A stretch of DNA of 64,000 bases, from contig NZ_JAMBOH010000020.1 in the NCBI RefSeq assembly GCF_023715505.1, positions 1-64,000 of the forward strand, read 5' to 3'. The notes below the pieces were generated by a model. That model did not search any database and was not told where the DNA came from. It saw only the letters and a list, made by a program, of their open reading frames with translations. Position numbers and translations under genes: made by a program. Shown here piece after piece: positions 53,459 to 62,708 of the stretch; position 1 is the first letter of the stretch, and each line of letters begins with the position of its first letter. Source of the DNA: Neobacillus cucumis (lineage in GTDB: Bacteria; Bacillota; Bacilli; Bacillales_B; DSM-18226).

Positions 53459-54235
53459 TTAATCAATTTTTGTTAGTCTTAAATCACTCGTTGACATTTT
53501 GTCTTTTCCCAAAATCCGATTCAATATTTGGCTGACGGTTGGAGAAAATAAAGGATGTTCTCTCTGCCGGGGATATGGTAGTTTAATAGGCTGGTTCATC
53601 ACAATTTCCCCATCTTCAATTAAGATGACTCTATTCGCAAGAGCAACCGCTTCTTCGACATCATGCGTCACTAAAACGGCAGTAAATTTTTTATCCATCC
53701 ATAAATCTTCAATGAGCTGATGCATTTCAATCCGTGTCAATGCATCAAGTGCCCCAAGTGGTTCGTCTAATAAAAGTATATTTGGCTCATGAACTAATGC
53801 TCTTGCAAGTGCGACTCTCTGGCGCTGTCCTCCTGATAATACAGATGGCCAATCATTTCCGCGGTCAGCTAATCCGACTTGTTCCAATACCTTTTCAGCA
53901 CGCTGCCGCCAGTCTGTTTTTAAACCTAAACCGACGTTTTGGACCACTCTTTTCCAAGGGAGGAGTCTGCCATCCTGAAACATAATTTTTGCTAATTGAT
54001 TTCTACCTTCTAAACGCTCACCATCAGTATAGATCTCTCCATCACTAGCCGGCTCTAATCCAGCAAGTAAGCGTAATAACGTACTTTTACCACATCCGCT
54101 TTTCCCTACAATCGCAATAAATTCTCCTTTTCTAACCTTTAGATTAATGTTTCGGAGTACTTTTTGATTGCCAAATGATTTTTGCAGGTTAGAAAGTTCT
54201 AATATAGTTGATTCACGTTCTTTTTTTTCAGTCAT
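53459..54235 (-). CDS. ssuB: Aliphatic sulfonate ABC transporter, ATP-binding protein
   Basis: 258-residue ABC ATPase. Walker A GKSGCGKSTLLRLLAGLEPA, Q-loop MFQDGRLLPWKRV, signature LSGGQRQRVALARALVHEPN, Walker B ILLLDEPLGALD and switch histidine LVTHDVEEAV are all intact. The sequence is of the SsuB/TauB type. Gene order ssuA-ssuD-ssuC-ssuB with gaps of 7-17 bp shows a single operon read from the leader at 57320-57470. GGAGG precedes the ATG. Confidence 0.94.
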   Translation of the reverse strand: MTEKKERESTILELSNLQKSFGNQKVLRNINLKVRKGEFIAIVGKSGCGKSTLLRLLAGLEPASDGEIYTDGERLEGRNQLAKIMFQDGRLLPWKRVVQNVGLGLKTDWRQRAEKVLEQVGLADRGNDWPSVLSGGQRQRVALARALVHEPNILLLDEPLGALDALTRIEMHQLIEDLWMDKKFTAVLVTHDVEEAVALANRVILIEDGEIVMNQPIKLPYPRQREHPLFSPTVSQILNRILGKDKMSTSDLRLTKID

Positions 54236-54250
54236 TGATTTTCCTCCTCC

Positions 54251-55009
54251 CTATTTTCGATAAGACGGATTCCATTGTAAGAATCTCTTCTCAGCTATTT
54301 TCGCTATAAGGTCTGATAGTTTTCCTAGAAGTGCATAAAGGATAATACTTAATACAACGATATCCAGCCTCATAAATTCTCTAGCGTTCATGGCCATATA
54401 CCCTATACCTGAATTCGATGCAATCGTTTCAGCGACAATAAGGGTGACCCAGGTAATGCCTATTGCATACCGAACCCCCACTAAAATAGAAGGAAGAGCA
54501 CCGGGCAAAATAATGTTCCAGAATAACGAAAATCCTTTAAGGCCATAAACATTTCCCATTTCGATAAGAGATTTGTCGATCGAACGGATTCCGTGAAAGG
54601 TGTTTAAGTAAATTGGAAAAAAAGTACCTAACGCAACTAGAAACAGCTTTGCCTCTTCTTCAATTCCGAACCATAAAATCACAATGGGAATCAACGCAAG
54701 ATGCGGAATATTCCGAATCATTTGTAAGGAACTATCCAATAGACTTTCTGAAATTCTCGACAGGCCGTTCAACAGACCTAAAGCAAATCCTATTCCCCCA
54801 CCGATCAAAAACCCGATGATAGCTCGTTTACTGCTTGCACCAATGTATTCAAAAAGCTGACCGGATTGGGTTAGCTCAACCGCAGACTTGAATACATCTA
54901 CAGGGTTTGGCAGTACACGTGAAGATAATAGCCCAAATTGGCTTGAAAGCTGCCAGGAAGCTAGTAATAAAATGGGGACAATCCACGGAACAATCTGTTT
55001 TCTATTCAT
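54251..55009 (-). CDS. ssuC: Aliphatic sulfonate ABC transporter, permease
   Basis: 252 residues with six membrane helices and the BPD_transp_1 EAA loop (NVYGLKGFSLFWNIILPGAL followed by PSILVGVRYAIGITW). This is the SsuC/TauC type. The ATG at 55009 has GGGGAGA eight bases upstream; the one at 55015 is too close to it. It lies between ssuD and ssuB, 15 bp from ssuB. Confidence 0.94.
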   Translation of the reverse strand: MNRKQIVPWIVPILLLASWQLSSQFGLLSSRVLPNPVDVFKSAVELTQSGQLFEYIGASSKRAIIGFLIGGGIGFALGLLNGLSRISESLLDSSLQMIRNIPHLALIPIVILWFGIEEEAKLFLVALGTFFPIYLNTFHGIRSIDKSLIEMGNVYGLKGFSLFWNIILPGALPSILVGVRYAIGITWVTLIVAETIASNSGIGYMAMNAREFMRLDIVVLSIILYALLGKLSDLIAKIAEKRFLQWNPSYRK

Positions 55010-55022
55010 GTTCATTCTCCCC

Positions 55023-56162
55023 TTACTTTAAGACTTTCGGCAATTCGGTATTTGCCACAATTTCTCCAAATGGACTGATAATACTAGTTGAATCCGATTG
55101 AGCAGCATCCTTTGCTAATGGAAGATGCGGGAATAATAATTCAGATACACGGTAAGCTTCTTCCAAGTGTGGATATCCCGAAAGGATAAAGGTTTCAATG
55201 CCAAGGTCAGCGTAATCCTTCATTCTTTGTGCGACCGTTTCAGGATCTCCTACTAAGGCTGTCCCCGCTCCTCCTCTTACAAGCCCAACTCCTGCCCATA
55301 AATTCGGGCTGATTTCTAAATGGTCCTTACTGCCATTGTGTAATTCCGACATTCTCCGTTGTCCAACCGAATCAAACCGTGAAAAGATCTTTTGGGAAGA
55401 GGCAATTAAGTCTTCATCTACATACTTAATCAAATCATTCGCTGCCGCCCAGGCTTCCTGCTCTGTTTCTCTCACAATGACATGCATTCGAATCCCAAAA
55501 CGAATGGTCCGGCCCTGCTTCTCCGCTAATTTTTTCACCTCATTTATTTTTTCTGCCACTTTCGCAGGCGGTTCTCCCCATGTTAGGTAGTAATCCACAT
55601 GCTTCGCAGCTATTTCTTGCCCAATTTCAGAAGATCCTCCGAAATAAAGAGGCGGATAAGGTTGTTGTACAGGTGGATATAGCAATTTTCCATTATCTAT
55701 TTTTAAGTAGTCTCCAGAAAAGTTGGCCTCACCTTTTTCTAACAAGTCCCTCCATATGGTTAAAAATTCATCCGTTAATTCATAGCGTTCGGTATGGCTT
55801 AAATGAAGACCATCTCCCGCAAGTTCAACAGGATCACCGCCAGTTACCACATTGATTAATAACCGGCCATTTGATAAGCGATCAAATGTGGATGCCATTC
55901 TGGCGGCTTGTGATGGCGAACTTAGACCAGGCCGTACGGCGACTAGAAATTTCATACGTTGGGTAACAGAAAGTAAACTTGAAGCTACCACCCATGAATC
56001 TTCGCAAGATCTTCCTGTTGGAAGTAAAGCCCCAGTAAAACCTAACTCATCCACTGCTTGAGCCACCTGTTTTAGGTAAGGGAAGGTAACTGCTCTTCCT
56101 CCCGTTGTCACTCCTAAATACCTTGAATCACCGTGTGTTGGAATAAACCAGAATACATTCAT
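55023..56162 (-). CDS. ssuD: FMNH2-dependent alkanesulfonate monooxygenase
   Basis: 379-residue luciferase-like flavin monooxygenase that desulfonates C2-C10 alkanesulfonates to aldehyde and sulfite. Very close to E. coli SsuD along its length. Active-site residues are conserved: Cys in [18 protein letters not shown], His in [16 protein letters not shown] and Arg in [31 protein letters not shown] and [12 protein letters not shown] are other signatures. AAAGGGGA precedes the ATG. It depends on FMNH2 from SsuE. Confidence 0.96.
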   Translation of the reverse strand: MNVFWFIPTHGDSRYLGVTTGGRAVTFPYLKQVAQAVDELGFTGALLPTGRSCEDSWVVASSLLSVTQRMKFLVAVRPGLSSPSQAARMASTFDRLSNGRLLINVVTGGDPVELAGDGLHLSHTERYELTDEFLTIWRDLLEKGEANFSGDYLKIDNGKLLYPPVQQPYPPLYFGGSSEIGQEIAAKHVDYYLTWGEPPAKVAEKINEVKKLAEKQGRTIRFGIRMHVIVRETEQEAWAAANDLIKYVDEDLIASSQKIFSRFDSVGQRRMSELHNGSKDHLEISPNLWAGVGLVRGGAGTALVGDPETVAQRMKDYADLGIETFILSGYPHLEEAYRVSELLFPHLPLAKDAAQSDSTSIISPFGEIVANTELPKVLK

Positions 56163-56179
56163 TTTTTTAATCCCCTTTA

Positions 56180-57169
56180 TTAATTATTAGTTTTTAAAAG
56201 TGCTTCTTGTACATCAATATCGTCTGGAATTAATTTAAGCTTGTAAAATGCATCAGCAATTTGTTGTTGATCTTTTGCTGTTTGGTCACTTACTTTTTCT
56301 AATCCAAATGTTCTTCGATTGAGTGTTAATTCTAATGTATCCACACTCATTCCAATTTGAGGTGCAAGGAATTTGGCTGCTTCTTTTGGATTCTCTTGAA
56401 CCCATTTATCTGTCTTTTCCAGTTCCTTATAGATGACGTCTAATACTTTAGGATTGTCTTTTGCAAATTGTTTAGAAGCTAAGAAAAATTCGCGATTGCT
56501 TACTAATCCTTCACCATCTGCTAAGATCCTTGCTTTCGTACCCAGCTGGGCATCTGCTAAGAAGGGATCCCAAATGACCCAGGCATCAACATCTCCTTTT
56601 TCAAATGCTGCCCGCGCATCTGCGGGAGCTAGAAAGATTGTCTTAATATCACTGTATGGGATACCTGCTTTTTCCAATGCTTTCACTAATAAAAAATGGA
56701 CATTTGAACCTTTATTTAACACAACTTTTTTTCCTTTTAAGTCTTTCAGCGTTTTAATTGGAGAATTTTCAGGTACGATTATCGCTTCTCCTTTTGGATT
56801 TGCGGTTGCATTGGCATAATACACGAGCGGGGCTCCTGCGGCTTGAGCAAAAATTGGCGGCGCTTCTCCTGTATGACCAAAGTCTAAACTGCCTACATTC
56901 AGTGCCTCAAGCAACTGAGGACCTCCAGGGAACTCAGTCCATTTCACCGTATATCCAAGGGTTTTTAAGTCTTTATCCAAGTTTCCTTTTGCCTTTAAGA
57001 TGTTTAAGGTACCGAACTTTTGATAACCAATATTAATGACCTTTGATTCCTTACTGCTTGAGGCAGTTTCTTTGCTTTCTACTGAAGTGGAAGAACTGCA
57101 TCCACTTACAAGAAAGGATAAAAGTAAGATGAATGCCATCCACCATTGATTTTTATTTTTTTTAATCAC
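56180..57169 (-). CDS. ssuA: Aliphatic sulfonate-binding lipoprotein
   Basis: 329 residues. A lipoprotein signal peptide ends with the lipobox FLVSGCSSS, so the mature protein is anchored by Cys at about residue 24. The periplasmic-binding-type fold shows [40 protein letters not shown] and [20 protein letters not shown], as in SsuA. The start is taken as GTG 57169, six bases behind GGAGGAG; the ATG at 57184 lies before that site. First gene of the operon, behind a leader with a terminator. Confidence 0.92.
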   Translation of the reverse strand: MIKKNKNQWWMAFILLLSFLVSGCSSSTSVESKETASSSKESKVINIGYQKFGTLNILKAKGNLDKDLKTLGYTVKWTEFPGGPQLLEALNVGSLDFGHTGEAPPIFAQAAGAPLVYYANATANPKGEAIIVPENSPIKTLKDLKGKKVVLNKGSNVHFLLVKALEKAGIPYSDIKTIFLAPADARAAFEKGDVDAWVIWDPFLADAQLGTKARILADGEGLVSNREFFLASKQFAKDNPKVLDVIYKELEKTDKWVQENPKEAAKFLAPQIGMSVDTLELTLNRRTFGLEKVSDQTAKDQQQIADAFYKLKLIPDDIDVQEALLKTNN

Positions 57170-57319
57170 GTATGACTCCTCCATTTTCTCTATTATTCTG
57201 GTAAATTCTGAAATATTGTTTCACTAACACACAATAAATCACTTCCTTTCAGTGGACTGATAAGCGAATATGTAAATTTAAACACATTAAACCTATTTAT
57301 TTAGTCGGAATAAGTGAAT

Positions 57320-57467
57320 AAAAAAGGCCCCTGATCTCATATATTCGAGAAAAGGAGCCTTCGGTAGTCCGATCAGCTATTTTTTGTTTTTTTCGTTAAC
57401 TTTTTAAATCAGTTCAATTAATTGAAAATTTTAATATCATTTTATTCATACTTTTCCGACCTGTCAA
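57320..57467 (-). promoter_or_regulatory. ssuA leader 1: promoter, small hairpin and leader terminator
   Basis: Minus strand: TTGACA (57462-57467), 17 bp, TAAAAT (57439-57444). About 55 nt past the start point comes GCTGA, the stem TCGG/CCGA around the loop ACTA, then AGGC (57357-57377). Directly joined is a terminator (GGCTCC 57354-57359 with GGGGCC 57326-57331, six T at 57320-57325). CTGATC at the hairpin can also pair with GATCAG inside the terminator loop. Readthrough into ssuA, 150 bp on, would need antitermination. Confidence 0.65.
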
Positions 57468-57699
57468 GTGAGAAAAAATATTTTCTTTAAAAATAATAAA
57501 ATATTGCTGTTTATTCCATATATCAAACTTAAAACCTAAACAGCAAACTGGTTTGAAAATCGAATAAAACAATTATCCAACTTTACCAACATGTTTACTT
57601 GGTTTTAAAACTATGACTAAACTTTATATTCTCACCAACCAATTGTCAACTCATTTTTTAAAATATTTTTAAAAAATTTTTCCTACTTGTCTCATCGGA

Positions 57700-57791
57700 T
57701 TAATTGATATAGGATTAAGTAAAATCCTATGCATTGTATGGCTGATTGGTCAACCAAAAGCACCTAACTCTATTGAGGAAGGTGTTTTTTT
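57700..57791 (+). ncRNA. Orphan leader-like RNA, divergent from leader 1
   Basis: Plus strand: a hairpin ATAGGATT/AATCCTAT (57709-57730), then GCTGA with the stem TTGG/CCAA around TCAA and AAGC (57741-57761). Then follows a terminator CACCT/AGGTG with seven T (57761-57791). The same design as the ssu and tauD leaders, but no plus-strand gene follows. It may be a relic of a lost gene or a short terminated RNA. Confidence 0.45.
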
Positions 57792-57883
57792 ATTAATTAT
57801 GAAAAAAGAATGGAGAAGAGATTTTAGATGTAGGATCAGCACCAATTTCGTAAAAGGTAATCATATATAAAATGTCCATTAAA

Positions 57884-58030
57884 CTAGAGGAGTTCGGAGG
57901 TGTTTTGGAATGAAGAATTTTGTAGTTTTTCTATAATTTCTTGTTGCCAAAAATGATCATTCATACTTTTTGCGTAAAGATACAAATCCAGATAATCATT
58001 TATCCACATTTTTTCCTCAGTATCGTTCAT
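57884..58030 (-). CDS. Small protein, 48 residues, unrecognised
   Basis: Starts at ATG 58030 with GAAAGGGG eight bases before it. Reads NDTEEKMWINDYLDLYLYAK followed by SMNDHFWQQEIIEKLQNSSF, acidic and helix-forming with many aromatics. It ends with TAG at 57884. The composition and ribosome binding site support a real gene. I know no function. It lies alone between the two sulfonate clusters. Confidence 0.6.
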   Translation of the reverse strand: MNDTEEKMWINDYLDLYLYAKSMNDHFWQQEIIEKLQNSSFQNTSELL

Positions 58031-58139
58031 AAAAATGCCCCTTTCAGATAATCTTTTTTAAGCCCATTTTTGTCTAAATGTGCTAATCCCACTAGAAACC
58101 CGCCTATTTAATGTAATTACACGAATCCCGGTAAAAGAA

Positions 58140-58184
58140 AGAGGCTCTATTTAGAATGACAAAATTATCCTAAATAGAGCCTCT
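58140..58184 (-). terminator. Terminator of the second sulfonate-type operon
   Basis: AGAGGCTCTATTTAG pairs perfectly with CTAAATAGAGCCTCT (15 bp), with TTTCTTTT following on the minus strand, 100 bp behind the last gene. Confidence 0.75.
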
Positions 58185-58283
58185 AGTGAACTAGTCAGCG
58201 TTTACTAAATTTCCTATTTGATTTTTATCATTATAAAACACATTAATCCTATAAATCAAGTAGGATTTTTAAAATAAACGAGA

Positions 58284-59639
58284 TTATACCGTTTCTTTTA
58301 TGGACTCAATAAGTGTATTAACTGGCCGTTTTAATCCGAGATTCTCCCTTAAGGTTTTGCCTGTATATTCTTTACGGAATAATCCGCGTTGTTGTAGTAC
58401 TGGAATAACCTGATTGACGAAATCCTCCAGACCACCAGGCAAATAAGGGGGCATGATATTGAATCCGTCCGCTGCGCCATTTTCGAACCATTCTTGCATT
58501 TGATCCGCAATTTGTTCAGGAGTACCCTTGATCTCCCGATGTCCGCGGGCACCGGCTATCCGTTGATACAACTGGCGAATGGTCAATCCTTCACGATCTG
58601 CAAGATCCTTTAATAATTGAAAACGGCTTTTCCCAACATTTATCTGACTTACTTCAGGTAAATCAGGGAGTGGTCCATCCACCGGATATCCTGATAAATC
58701 AACACTTATCATTCCAGACAGAAGAGATAACCCCGCTTCTTCCGGAATAAGATCCTCAAGCAGTATCTTATTAGCTTCTGCTTCTTCCTCCGTTCTTCCA
58801 ATAACAGGGAAAATCCCAGGCATGATTTTTAGGTCCTCTGGTGAGCGACCGTATTTTACCATTCTTCCTTTTACATCTGCATAAAAGGCTTGTGCTTCTT
58901 CAAGGGTTTGCCAAGCTGTGAAAATAACCTCTGCAGTCCTCGCTGCAAGCTCCTTCCCTGCTTCAGAAGAACCAGCCTGGATCACTACCGGATGCCCTTG
59001 TATCGGACGAGAGATATTTAATGGACCTGCAACGGAAAACCATTCCCCTTTATGATTAATCGCGTGAATTTTGGAAGAATCGGCAAATTGGGCTGCCTCT
59101 TTATCAATAATTAGGGCATCATCCTCCCAACTATCCCATAACTTCGTGACCACATCGACAAACTCTTCGGCACGTTCATAGCGTTTTTCATGAAGGAGCT
59201 GCTGCTCTAAATTAAAATTTTGTGCTTCTACGTCCGTGCTTGATGTGACAACATTCCAGCCTGCACGGCCGCCGCTCAAATGATCTAGAGAAGCGAACCT
59301 GCGGGCAACATTAAATGGCTCATTAAAAGTAGTGGATACCGTTCCAACAAATCCGATATGATCTGTTACAGCAGCAAGAGCCGATAAAAGAGTAACGGGT
59401 TCGAATAACGTATTCACGGTTTGGCTAAGTACCTTTTGATTTTTCCCTCTCACCGCATAGTTATCTGCAAGAAAAACCATATCGAACTTTCCACGCTCTG
59501 CTGTTTTGGCTAGTCTTTTGATAAAATCAAAACTCATGGTTTGATGAGATTCTGCTTTTGGATGACGCCAAGCTGCGACATGATGTCCAGGTATCATAAA
59601 AAATGCGCCTAATTTCATTTCCCGATTATTTTGAGTCAT
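58284..59639 (-). CDS. NtaA/SnaA/DszA-family flavin-dependent monooxygenase
   Basis: 451-residue luciferase-like monooxygenase of the NtaA/SnaA/DszA/SoxA family, clearly longer than SsuD. Family features: MKLGAFFMIPGHHVAAWRHP at the start, FDMVFLADNYAVRGK and LSALAAVTDHIGFVGTVSTT, then HLSGGRAGWNVVTSSTDVEA and PVVIQAGSSEAGKELAARTA. Such enzymes use FMNH2 to split sulfones, sulfonates or aminopolycarboxylates. Linkage to an ssu-like transporter and a TauD protein points to a sulfur compound. No flavin reductase is adjacent; SsuE at 52775 could supply it. Confidence 0.9.
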   Translation of the reverse strand: MTQNNREMKLGAFFMIPGHHVAAWRHPKAESHQTMSFDFIKRLAKTAERGKFDMVFLADNYAVRGKNQKVLSQTVNTLFEPVTLLSALAAVTDHIGFVGTVSTTFNEPFNVARRFASLDHLSGGRAGWNVVTSSTDVEAQNFNLEQQLLHEKRYERAEEFVDVVTKLWDSWEDDALIIDKEAAQFADSSKIHAINHKGEWFSVAGPLNISRPIQGHPVVIQAGSSEAGKELAARTAEVIFTAWQTLEEAQAFYADVKGRMVKYGRSPEDLKIMPGIFPVIGRTEEEAEANKILLEDLIPEEAGLSLLSGMISVDLSGYPVDGPLPDLPEVSQINVGKSRFQLLKDLADREGLTIRQLYQRIAGARGHREIKGTPEQIADQMQEWFENGAADGFNIMPPYLPGGLEDFVNQVIPVLQQRGLFRKEYTGKTLRENLGLKRPVNTLIESIKETV

Positions 59640-59658
59640 GTTTGAATCCTTCTTTCTT

Positions 59659-60489
59659 TTATTGTTGGTTTGAATTTGTTTTCCAGCTTGAAAATTTTCT
59701 TTCTAAGGAAATTAATAGATAATTTATCGCCACACCAAGCAGGGAAATCGTAATAATACCGGCATACATTTGCGGAATTTGAAAGTTCTGCTGCGAATAA
59801 TTAATGAGATATCCCAAACCTTCTTTAGCTCCAACCATTTCGGCAGCAATCAACACAAGAATGGATGATGATCCAGCCATACGTATTCCGGTAAAAATAG
59901 TCGGAATAGAAGCTGGCAAAATGACTTTATAAAACAGCCTGTAGGAGGGAAGAGCCATGGATTTGGCCGCCTTAATAAGTAATGGATCGACATTTCGAAC
60001 AGCATTGATCGTATTTAAAAGAATCGGAAACGTACAAGCAAAAAAGACGATGGAAACTTTAGAGGTTTCTCCAATCCCAAGCAGCAAAATAAAGACAGGT
60101 AATAATGCTAAGGCAGCTGTATTACGAAACACCTCCAGCACCGGATTTAACAATTTGCTTGCCAGGGGATACCACCCAATAATAAGCCCCATAGGAATGG
60201 CAACAAGTATCGCCAACCCAAATCCGAAAAGCGAACGGAGAATACTGGCCTGAAAGTGGGCATACAGATCACCCGAAATCAATAATCCCCACCAACTCTC
60301 TGCTACTTTTGAAAAAGGCGGAAAGAATGTGGGATCCACTAACCCCATTCGGGGAGCAGTCTCCCAAAGGATTAGTAAAAGCAAGATGACAATTGATTGT
60401 TTGATAAGACTTTGCACCCAATGAAAAGAAAAACGAATCCGATGGGATGTTTGCATTGGCGCTGTGAATAATTTTCCAAAATCAGACAT
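59659..60489 (-). CDS. ABC transporter permease, SsuC/TauC type
   Basis: 276 residues with six membrane helices. The EAA loop is visible (SMALPSYRLFYKVILPASIP followed by TIFTGIRMAGSSSIL), and the end includes AAEMVGAKEGLGYLINYSQQ. Paralogous to SsuC at 54251 but with an N-terminal extension of about 25 residues. GAGGTGAGGAT precedes the ATG. Third gene of the second cluster, 20 bp from the monooxygenase gene. Confidence 0.92.
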   Translation of the reverse strand: MSDFGKLFTAPMQTSHRIRFSFHWVQSLIKQSIVILLLLILWETAPRMGLVDPTFFPPFSKVAESWWGLLISGDLYAHFQASILRSLFGFGLAILVAIPMGLIIGWYPLASKLLNPVLEVFRNTAALALLPVFILLLGIGETSKVSIVFFACTFPILLNTINAVRNVDPLLIKAAKSMALPSYRLFYKVILPASIPTIFTGIRMAGSSSILVLIAAEMVGAKEGLGYLINYSQQNFQIPQMYAGIITISLLGVAINYLLISLERKFSSWKTNSNQQ

Positions 60490-60523
60490 ATCCTCACCTC
60501 TTCTATAAAATAATTAAACTTTA

Positions 60524-61351
60524 TTAAGCAGATTGATCTTTATTCTCGACTGTTTGCGCTTTGTCTACCTCTTTTCGAAGCAAATTCCAAATTTGGTGAC
60601 GGGCATTTGCAAATGCTGTTGTCGAACGTAAATCCTCTTCATGACTGGTTGAATGAAGCGGGTTATCAATAATTTGTTTAATGGTTCCAGGACGGGAAGT
60701 CATTACGGCAACACGCTGTCCTAGATACACCGCCTCATCAATCCCATGGGTAATGAAAACAATTGTCTTTTTGGTATGTTCCCAGATTCGAAGTAATTCT
60801 GTTTGCAAGGTTTCACGCGTCTGCGCATCGAGGGCGGCGAACGGTTCATCCATTAACAGCACTTCAGGGTCAAACGCCAAACTTCTGGCAATGGCCACAC
60901 GCTGCTTCATTCCACCTGAGAGTTCGTGCGGATAACGATCTTCAAAACCTGATAATCCAACCAGTGACAAAAAGTACCGAGAAATTTCAGCCCGCTCCTT
61001 TTTGGGAACACCTTTTGATTCTAAGCCAAATTCAATATTTCCTTTAGCTGTCTTCCAAGGCAATAGCGCATACTGCTGAAAGACAATCCCCCGATCTAAA
61101 CCGGGTCCCTCAATCGGTTTTCCATCCAATAAGATCCGTCCGGAGGTTGGTTTCGTCAACCCGCCTAAAAGATCAAGCAAAGTTGATTTTCCGCATCCTG
61201 ATGGGCCTACTAATGAAAGAAACTCTCCACTGTTCACCGAAAAATGAACATTTTTAATGGCTGTAAATTCTTTAAGGGCACCCTTTCCTTGCTCTAAGTC
61301 CCTTACTTTAAAGACCTTACTGACATGTTCAAACTGAATTTTTGCTGTCAT
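60524..61351 (-). CDS. ABC transporter ATP-binding protein, SsuB/TauB type
   Basis: 275 residues from ATG 61351, which has GAGGTGAGAAGG directly upstream; the longer frame runs into the preceding gene. Walker A LVGPSGCGKSTLLDLLGGLT, signature ELSGGMKQRVAIARSLAFDP, Walker B VLLMDEPFAALDAQTRETLQ and H-loop VFITHGIDEAVYLGQ are intact. Second gene of the cluster, 13 bp behind the binding-protein gene. Confidence 0.93.
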   Translation of the reverse strand: MTAKIQFEHVSKVFKVRDLEQGKGALKEFTAIKNVHFSVNSGEFLSLVGPSGCGKSTLLDLLGGLTKPTSGRILLDGKPIEGPGLDRGIVFQQYALLPWKTAKGNIEFGLESKGVPKKERAEISRYFLSLVGLSGFEDRYPHELSGGMKQRVAIARSLAFDPEVLLMDEPFAALDAQTRETLQTELLRIWEHTKKTIVFITHGIDEAVYLGQRVAVMTSRPGTIKQIIDNPLHSTSHEEDLRSTTAFANARHQIWNLLRKEVDKAQTVENKDQSA

Positions 61352-61364
61352 CCTTCTCACCTCA

Positions 61365-62408
61365 TTACTTTTTATCAATTTCACCCTTATAAGGATTAAA
61401 TTCATTGGTGTATAAATCACTTAGTTTCACTTGGCCATCATTGAACTCACCATTTTTCTTCAGCCAATCAACCCAAATTTTAAATTCCTTTTCCTGAATA
61501 ACTCCACCTTTCTCCGCAATACCGGTACTTTTCCAATATTGCAATGTGTTTGTATCTTCCTTGCGCCCCCGTTTCTTAATAATGGATTCATAACGGGCAA
61601 TTACTTCTTCTCGTGAATGGGTTTGTGCCCACTCAATCGCTTTTGCTGTAGCCTCAACAAACTTTTTAACCGTATGTGGATTTTGTTTGATAAATTTTTC
61701 GGTAAATACATAGCTTCCTGCTGTGAAAGGTCCCAACAAATCATAATCACTAAAAAGCTTTTTGATCCCCCCATTTTTTACAGCCAGATCCCCTAACATC
61801 CCTGTCAAAACAGCGACATCGATTTGTTTTTGGCGCAGTGCTTGCTCTGTACTTACAGGTGGGAGAACAACTAAAGTAACTTTCTTAATTTCCGCATCTG
61901 TTAATCCATTTTGTTTTAAATATTCTTTTAAAACGAATTCAGCATGAGCTCCCATTGTGTTCATACCAACCTTTTTTCCAATTAAATCGCGAGCATTTTT
62001 TATCGAACTGTCATTCAATACATAATAGCCGGTATATGTATCCTTATCACTGCCGTAATAACCAATGACTGATTTTATAGGTGCACCGCTCGCTTTCAAT
62101 TTGGCAATAGCCCCGTTAAATGCACCGCCAAAATCGGTTTGACCGGTAGCTGCATTTTGAATAGAAGCAGGTCCGCTTGTTTGATTTCCGATCCATTCCA
62201 GCTTAATCGGACCAAGATAACCTAAATCCTCTGCTAATTCTGGATATATAACCGAACCAACTGACCCCTCATATTTTATTTTCAGAGTTTCATAACCGCC
62301 TTCCTCTTTTGCCCCTGTGGCCCCTGTCTTTTTCTCCTGGCACCCCGCAGATACGACGATTGATAATACAACTAACAAAAAAAGCACTTTTCTTCCCCAA
62401 AACTTCAT
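61365..62408 (-). CDS. SsuA/TauA-like substrate-binding lipoprotein
   Basis: 347 residues. Signal peptide with lipobox VVSAGC (Cys about residue 23). NMT1/SsuA-type fold with TLKIKYEGSVGSVIYPELAE, GQTDFGGAFNGAIAKLKASG, DLIGKKVGMNTMGAHAEFVL and the long C-terminal helix. Only moderately similar to SsuA at 56180, so the two transporters probably take different sulfur compounds. GAAGGGGACTG precedes the ATG. First gene behind leader 2. Confidence 0.9.
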   Translation of the reverse strand: MKFWGRKVLFLLVVLSIVVSAGCQEKKTGATGAKEEGGYETLKIKYEGSVGSVIYPELAEDLGYLGPIKLEWIGNQTSGPASIQNAATGQTDFGGAFNGAIAKLKASGAPIKSVIGYYGSDKDTYTGYYVLNDSSIKNARDLIGKKVGMNTMGAHAEFVLKEYLKQNGLTDAEIKKVTLVVLPPVSTEQALRQKQIDVAVLTGMLGDLAVKNGGIKKLFSDYDLLGPFTAGSYVFTEKFIKQNPHTVKKFVEATAKAIEWAQTHSREEVIARYESIIKKRGRKEDTNTLQYWKSTGIAEKGGVIQEKEFKIWVDWLKKNGEFNDGQVKLSDLYTNEFNPYKGEIDKK

Positions 62409-62526
62409 AACAGTCCCTTCTTTCTACTTAGATTTATACCAATCCATCCAATCGGAATATCATTCACTGGCAATGAGAAACATTCTTAGTCACTGCACAT
62501 TCCTATTTGTAAGCATATTTCTCGAT

Positions 62527-62648
62527 AAAAAAAACCGGAGACATCTCTTTTAAAAGAAAAGTCTCCGGTCGACCGGTGGATATATATTTAATTTCCCATT
62601 GGACTACTTGGTTTTCACAATCCTATCAGTTCCATTTTCATCCGTCAA
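62527..62648 (-). promoter_or_regulatory. Leader 2: promoter, small hairpin and leader terminator
   Basis: Minus strand: TTGACG (62643-62648), 17 bp, TAGGAT (62620-62625). Then the stem CCGG/CCGG around TCGA (62565-62576) and a terminator CCGGAGAC (62561-62568) with GTCTCCGG (62535-62542) and eight T. The 3' arm of the small hairpin is also the 5' arm of the terminator, so the two are mutually exclusive. The substrate-binding protein gene starts 120 bp on. Confidence 0.65.
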
Positions 62649-62708
62649 CTGAATATTAAAAATTTTTCTAAATTATATTTTTCTATCAGCCTATTTATTT
62701 TTTTATTA

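Noticed and set aside
57170..57470. S-box (SAM-I) riboswitch or T-box in the ssu leader
   Set aside because: No S-box core and no AGGGTGGNACCGCG T-box sequence; the leader is also too short for either.
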